NCBI RefSeq assembly: GCF_008087625.1
Contig: NZ_CP042997.1
Coordinates: forward strand, 9,238,001 to 9,302,000
Source: Aquisphaera giovannonii
Lineage (GTDB): Bacteria > Planctomycetota > Planctomycetia > Isosphaerales > Isosphaeraceae
DNA: 64,000 nucleotides
Direction: 5' to 3'
Shown here: positions 60,711-64,000 of the stretch, piece by piece
Layout of the letters: every line of letters starts with the position of its first letter
Numbering within the stretch: position 1 is the first letter of the stretch
The notes under the pieces: model-generated
Databases searched by the model: none
What the model saw: only the letters and a program-made list of their open reading frames with translations
Told to the model about the DNA's origin: nothing
Made by a program: the position numbers and the translations under genes

Positions 60711-62390
60711 TCAATCGCGCCCGAAGCAGACGATGGTGATGTCGTCGAACTGGGACCGGCCGGCGAAGTGGTCGCGGACGGCGGCGAGGATGGACTCGCC
60801 CACGGCGGCGACGCCCGGCGGCGACGCGATCAGGGCGCTCTCGAGCCGCTCGGTGCCGAACCGCTCGTTGGCGTGGTCCATCGCGTCCACGACGCCGTCG
60901 GAGTAGAAGACGACGACGTCGCCGCGCTCCAGGGTGAAGGCCTGGGCCCGGTACACGGGCTCGGGGAAGACGCCCAGGGGCGGGCCCGCGCCGGCCGCGG
61001 CCAGGTCCTCGTAGGTCCCGTCGGATCGGCGGAGCAGCGCGTGGGGGTGGCCCGCGACGGCCAGGGTCAGGTCGTGGCGATCCGGGGCGATCGTCCCGAT
61101 CAGGAGGGTGACGAACCGCCCCTGCACGCCGTGGTCGTAGAAGTGCCGGTTCACCCGGGAGAGGGCGTCGTCGACGGGGACGCCGGCCCGGACCAGGTGG
61201 CGGACCTCCGGGCTGATCCCCGCCATGATCAGCGCGGCGGGCATCCCCTTGCCCGCGACGTCGCCCAGCGTGACCGCCCAGCGCCCCGGGCCGGGGGGCT
61301 CCGCGACGGGGGCGTCGCGCCCCTCGCCCGCGGCCTCGGCGTCGCCCTCCACCGGGATGTAGTCGTAGAGGTCGCCGCCGACGTCCTCGGCCGGCCGGTA
61401 GCATTCCCAGAACGTGTAGCCGGGGATCGCGGGGCGGGCCTGCGGCAGCAGGGCCCGCTGGATCTCGCGGGCGGCGGTCCAGGAGGCGCGCTCCTTGAGG
61501 AGCTGGTCGTTCTCCACGGCCACGCCGATGGGCACGCCGAGCGCGGCGAGCAGGTCCAGGTCGCTCTCCTGGAAGTCGTCGTGCTCGGCGAGGCGGTCCA
61601 GCTGGACCATGCCGATCCGGCGGCCGTCGTGCGACTGCAGGGGGACGCAGATCGCCGACCGGATCGTCGACTGCAGGCTCCCCTCGCCGTCCCCCTCGAT
61701 GGCGATGTCCTTGATGAGCACGGCCTGGCCGTCGCGGAGCACCCGCGCGCGGATCGTCCGGCTGAGGGTCGGGACGGAGGAGTCCGCCTGCTTGTTCCGG
61801 AAGGCGGCCAGGGGGACGGAGCCGTCGTCCTTGGCCAGCACGATGAACCCGCGCTCGGCCTGCGGGAAGACGCGCATCAGGCCGTCCACCGCCCGGCTGA
61901 GCACCTCGCCGAGGTCGCCGCCGCCGGAGAGCGAGCGGACCACCTCGAGCACGGCGCGGAAGGCCGCCGCGGGGTGGGACGACCGCGTGACCAGCCGCTC
62001 GGAGCTGAGGTCCGCGAGCGACCGCAGGACGGTGGTGTGGTCGTCCTTCGGCTCCTGGATGATCGGCCCGGGGTGGCGGAAGTAGAGGTCGAACGGGACG
62101 ATCCGGATGTGGTCGCCGTCCCGCAGCCGCCTCGGCTCGTAGGGCACGATCTTCTTGCCGTTGAGGTGCGTCCCGTTCTGGCTCCTGAGGTCGACGATCT
62201 CGTACGACCCGTCCTCCCGCCGCTGGATCCGCGCGTGCGGGCGGGAGACGTGCGGGTTGTCCAGGAAGAGGTCGAGGTTGGCGAGCCGGCCGACGTGGAA
62301 GTCGGCGCCGGCGATCTCGTAGGTCCGCCGGCCCGAGGAGGTCACCAGCTCGAGGCTCGGCTTCAGCATCTGCGGTTGGCTCATCCCCAT
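60711..62390 (-). CDS. FHA-GAF-PP2C (SpoIIE-type) phosphatase
   Basis: A 559-residue signalling protein. Residues 12-100 form an FHA phosphopeptide-binding domain (FHVGRLANLDLFLDNPHVSR, IVDLRSQNGTHLNGKKI). Residues 140-300 are a GAF domain (LMRVFPQAERGFIVLAKDDG, SAICVPLQSHDGRRIGMVQL). Residues 315-559 are a SpoIIE-type PP2C phosphatase with the metal Asp residues in DVGGDLYDYI, VTLGDVAGKGMPAALI, VVFYSDGVVDAMDHA and SQFDDITIVC. Start ATG 62390 (or 62384) precedes the FHA domain. Such proteins are serine/threonine phosphatases that read kinase or anti-sigma partner states. It is 125 bp upstream of the XPB-like gene on the same strand. Confidence 0.9.
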   Translation of the reverse strand: MGMSQPQMLKPSLELVTSSGRRTYEIAGADFHVGRLANLDLFLDNPHVSRPHARIQRREDGSYEIVDLRSQNGTHLNGKKIVPYEPRRLRDGDHIRIVPFDLYFRHPGPIIQEPKDDHTTVLRSLADLSSERLVTRSSHPAAAFRAVLEVVRSLSGGGDLGEVLSRAVDGLMRVFPQAERGFIVLAKDDGSVPLAAFRNKQADSSVPTLSRTIRARVLRDGQAVLIKDIAIEGDGEGSLQSTIRSAICVPLQSHDGRRIGMVQLDRLAEHDDFQESDLDLLAALGVPIGVAVENDQLLKERASWTAAREIQRALLPQARPAIPGYTFWECYRPAEDVGGDLYDYIPVEGDAEAAGEGRDAPVAEPPGPGRWAVTLGDVAGKGMPAALIMAGISPEVRHLVRAGVPVDDALSRVNRHFYDHGVQGRFVTLLIGTIAPDRHDLTLAVAGHPHALLRRSDGTYEDLAAAGAGPPLGVFPEPVYRAQAFTLERGDVVVFYSDGVVDAMDHANERFGTERLESALIASPPGVAAVGESILAAVRDHFAGRSQFDDITIVCFGRD

Positions 62391-62608
62391 GGCTCCGGTC
62401 CGGCGGCCCTTCCGGGGCGCAATCCCCCGCCCGTGGACTCTTACGCAAACGGCCGAGGATCCTGCCGCGGTGCGGCGTGAAGCCCGCCCCGGCCGGCCGC
62501 CGTCGATCCGGCCCCCCTACCCCTCGCCCCGCCCCCGGGGCCGTGGGCGGCGCCGGGTCGGGCCCGCCATCGCGGCCGGGCAGGGACGGCCCCCCCCGAT
62601 GCCGGCGC

Positions 62609-64000
62609 TCACTCCTTCTCCCCCAGCAGGTACCTGCGGAGGAACAGGACCTCGACGGCCTGGAGGTAGTCCTGGTTCGCCTTGCGGGCGAAGCCGTGGC
62701 CCTCGTTCTTGCCCACGACGTACCAGACCGGCACGCCGTTCTTCCGGACCGCGGCGACGACCTGCTCGGCCTCGGAGATCGGCACCCGCGGGTCGTTCTG
62801 CCCCTGGACGACCAGGATCGGCGTGCGGATCCGGCCCGCCTGCGAGAGCGGCGAGACCCGCTCCAGGAACGCGCGCATGGCCGGGTCGCGCTCGTCGCCG
62901 TACTCCGCCCGCCGGAGGTCGCGGCGGTACCCCTGGGTGTTCTTCAGGAACGTCACGAAGTTGGAGATGCCGACGACGTCGATCCCCGCCTTGATGCGGT
63001 CGTTGTACCGCGTCTGGACGGCCAGGGACATGAAGCCGCCGTACGATCCGCCGCTGACGCCGACCCTCGACTTGTCCAGGTCCGGCTGGTCGGCGATCCA
63101 GTCCAGCAGCTCGCCGATGTCCTTCACGGGCCCCTCACGGAGCATGCCGTTGTCCAGCTTCACGTACGTCTTGCCGTAGCCCGACGACCCGCGGACGTTG
63201 GGCATGATGAGCACCAGGCCGAGGTCGTTGACCAGGACGTTGAGCCGGCCCAGGAAGCCCGGCCGGAACTGCGACTCGGGGCCTCCGTGGATATCGATCA
63301 ACACCGGCCTCGGCCCGGGGAAGCGGCCGGCCGGGGGGCGGTAGACGAACGCCGGGATCTTCCGGTCGTCGTAGCTCGGGTAATGGATCAGGGTCGGCTC
63401 GACGAACGACAGGGTGTCCAGGCCGCCGGCCTCGCTGTCGGTCCAGCGCTCGGTGTGGTCGTGGTCGAGGTCCAGCGAGTAGACGTCCGGCGCACCCTGC
63501 GCCGAGCTGAGGGTGAAGCCCAGCTCGTGGCTCCCCTTGCGGAAGGCCAGCCCGGAGATCTGCCCCGGCGCGATCGCCCGGCCGGGGAGCCTCTCCGAGG
63601 TCGCGGCGTTCAGCACGTGGAGGGCGTCCACGCCGTCCTCGTTGGCGACGGCCGCGATGAGCGTGCCGTCGTCGCTCAGGTCGTAGGACTCGACGTCCCA
63701 GGGGATGCCGGCCGTGACGACCGACTCGCCGCCGGCGACCAGGTCGCGCCGGACCAGCCGGCGGTGCTCCGAGTCGCGGTCGGTCAGGTAGTAGATGGAC
63801 TTGCCGTCCTTCGACCACATGGCGTCCCCGGCGGCCACGGGCTCGGCCTTCGGGTCGGCGCGCCTCGGGGTGATCGGGGTGGTCTTCCCGGTCTCGATGT
63901 CGATGATGTAGATATACGATTCGTTGATGGAGATCGATTCCTCGGCGACGACCTTCGTCTCGTCGGGGGACCAGTCGGTGACGGTCCAGTCGCCGGAGAC
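62609..64000 (-). CDS. S9-family prolyl oligopeptidase-like peptidase, 5' end missing
   Basis: A serine peptidase whose N-terminus lies outside the right edge; 463 codons are visible. The frame is open to base 64000 (VSGDWTVTDWSPDETK...) without a start. The visible N-terminal part is the lower half of a beta-propeller (WSKDGKSIYYLTDRDSEHR, LSDDGTLIAAVANEDGV) and the alpha/beta hydrolase domain has the nucleophile Ser in VGVSGGSYGGFMSL, Asp in VQGQNDPRVPISE and His in VGKNEGHGFARK. It is probably a dipeptidyl- or oligopeptidase; the absence of the signal region leaves localisation open. Confidence 0.9.
   Translation of the reverse strand, partial: VSGDWTVTDWSPDETKVVAEESISINESYIYIIDIETGKTTPITPRRADPKAEPVAAGDAMWSKDGKSIYYLTDRDSEHRRLVRRDLVAGGESVVTAGIPWDVESYDLSDDGTLIAAVANEDGVDALHVLNAATSERLPGRAIAPGQISGLAFRKGSHELGFTLSSAQGAPDVYSLDLDHDHTERWTDSEAGGLDTLSFVEPTLIHYPSYDDRKIPAFVYRPPAGRFPGPRPVLIDIHGGPESQFRPGFLGRLNVLVNDLGLVLIMPNVRGSSGYGKTYVKLDNGMLREGPVKDIGELLDWIADQPDLDKSRVGVSGGSYGGFMSLAVQTRYNDRIKAGIDVVGISNFVTFLKNTQGYRRDLRRAEYGDERDPAMRAFLERVSPLSQAGRIRTPILVVQGQNDPRVPISEAEQVVAAVRKNGVPVWYVVGKNEGHGFARKANQDYLQAVEVLFLRRYLLGEKE

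Overview
The window is GC-rich DNA from a planctomycete, most likely of the Isosphaeraceae. The lineage call rests on typical planctomycete families: a cytochrome c/DUF1549/DUF1553 protein paired with a DUF1501 protein (40231-43569 and 38762-40234), a DUF1559 pilin-like protein (45706-46797), a short secreted CxGPxC protein, many carboxypeptidase-regulatory-like secreted proteins, and a compositional bias that opens long spurious frames opposite real genes. I assigned genus by no computation.

The most notable locus is 13923-17224, a complete diversity-generating retroelement (DGR) on the minus strand. It has a secreted target protein with a formylglycine-generating-enzyme-like (C-type lectin fold) C-terminus (15692-17224), an HRDC-domain accessory protein (15003-15527), a DGR-type reverse transcriptase (14018-15058), a 125-bp template repeat TR (13923-14047) and a matching 125-bp variable repeat VR at the 3' end of the target gene (15703-15827). 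TR and VR differ at 14 positions and every one of them is an adenine in the coding strand of TR, the signature of adenine-directed mutagenic retrohoming. Ten residues of the target differ from the template-encoded version. The TR overlaps the 3' end of the RT gene. Two DUF433 genes in the same orientation bracket the retroelement.

Layout. 3-2131: end of a phosphate-selective-type porin and two small envelope proteins. 2228-5545: a cellulose-synthase-like glycosyltransferase with a PilZ domain plus a HlyD-type adaptor. 5859-10494: GH43 enzyme, repeat cluster, secreted proteins, S41 peptidase with a C-terminal glycogen-binding-like domain, CZB protein. 10517-13757: small soluble proteins and an IS element with 5-bp target duplications that interrupts an interspersed repeat. 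18061-21199: sensor kinase and NtrC-type regulator separated by a MITE-like repeat. 22215-30753: uncharacterised proteins, ankyrin protein, ECF sigma factor with membrane partner, methyltransferase and a hybrid histidine kinase. 30984-34783: a probable heterodimeric ABC exporter. 35112-44370: a five-gene catabolic operon (PSD1, DUF1501, aspartoacylase-like, enolase-superfamily, MFS) divergent from a GntR/FCD regulator, with a candidate operator between them. 44456-64000: permease, DUF1559 protein, several secreted proteins, hydrolases, HEAT-repeat and histidine-rich proteins, nicotinamidase, an XPB-N-terminal-like protein, an FHA-GAF-PP2C phosphatase and a truncated S9 peptidase.

Intergenic DNA is rich in inverted-repeat elements. 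At least three families (here called A, B and C) recur in the window and have recognisable terminal inverted repeats, suggesting non-autonomous mobile elements. No tRNA, rRNA or CRISPR array was seen. Coordinates of starts are choices between in-frame candidates and are explained entry by entry.
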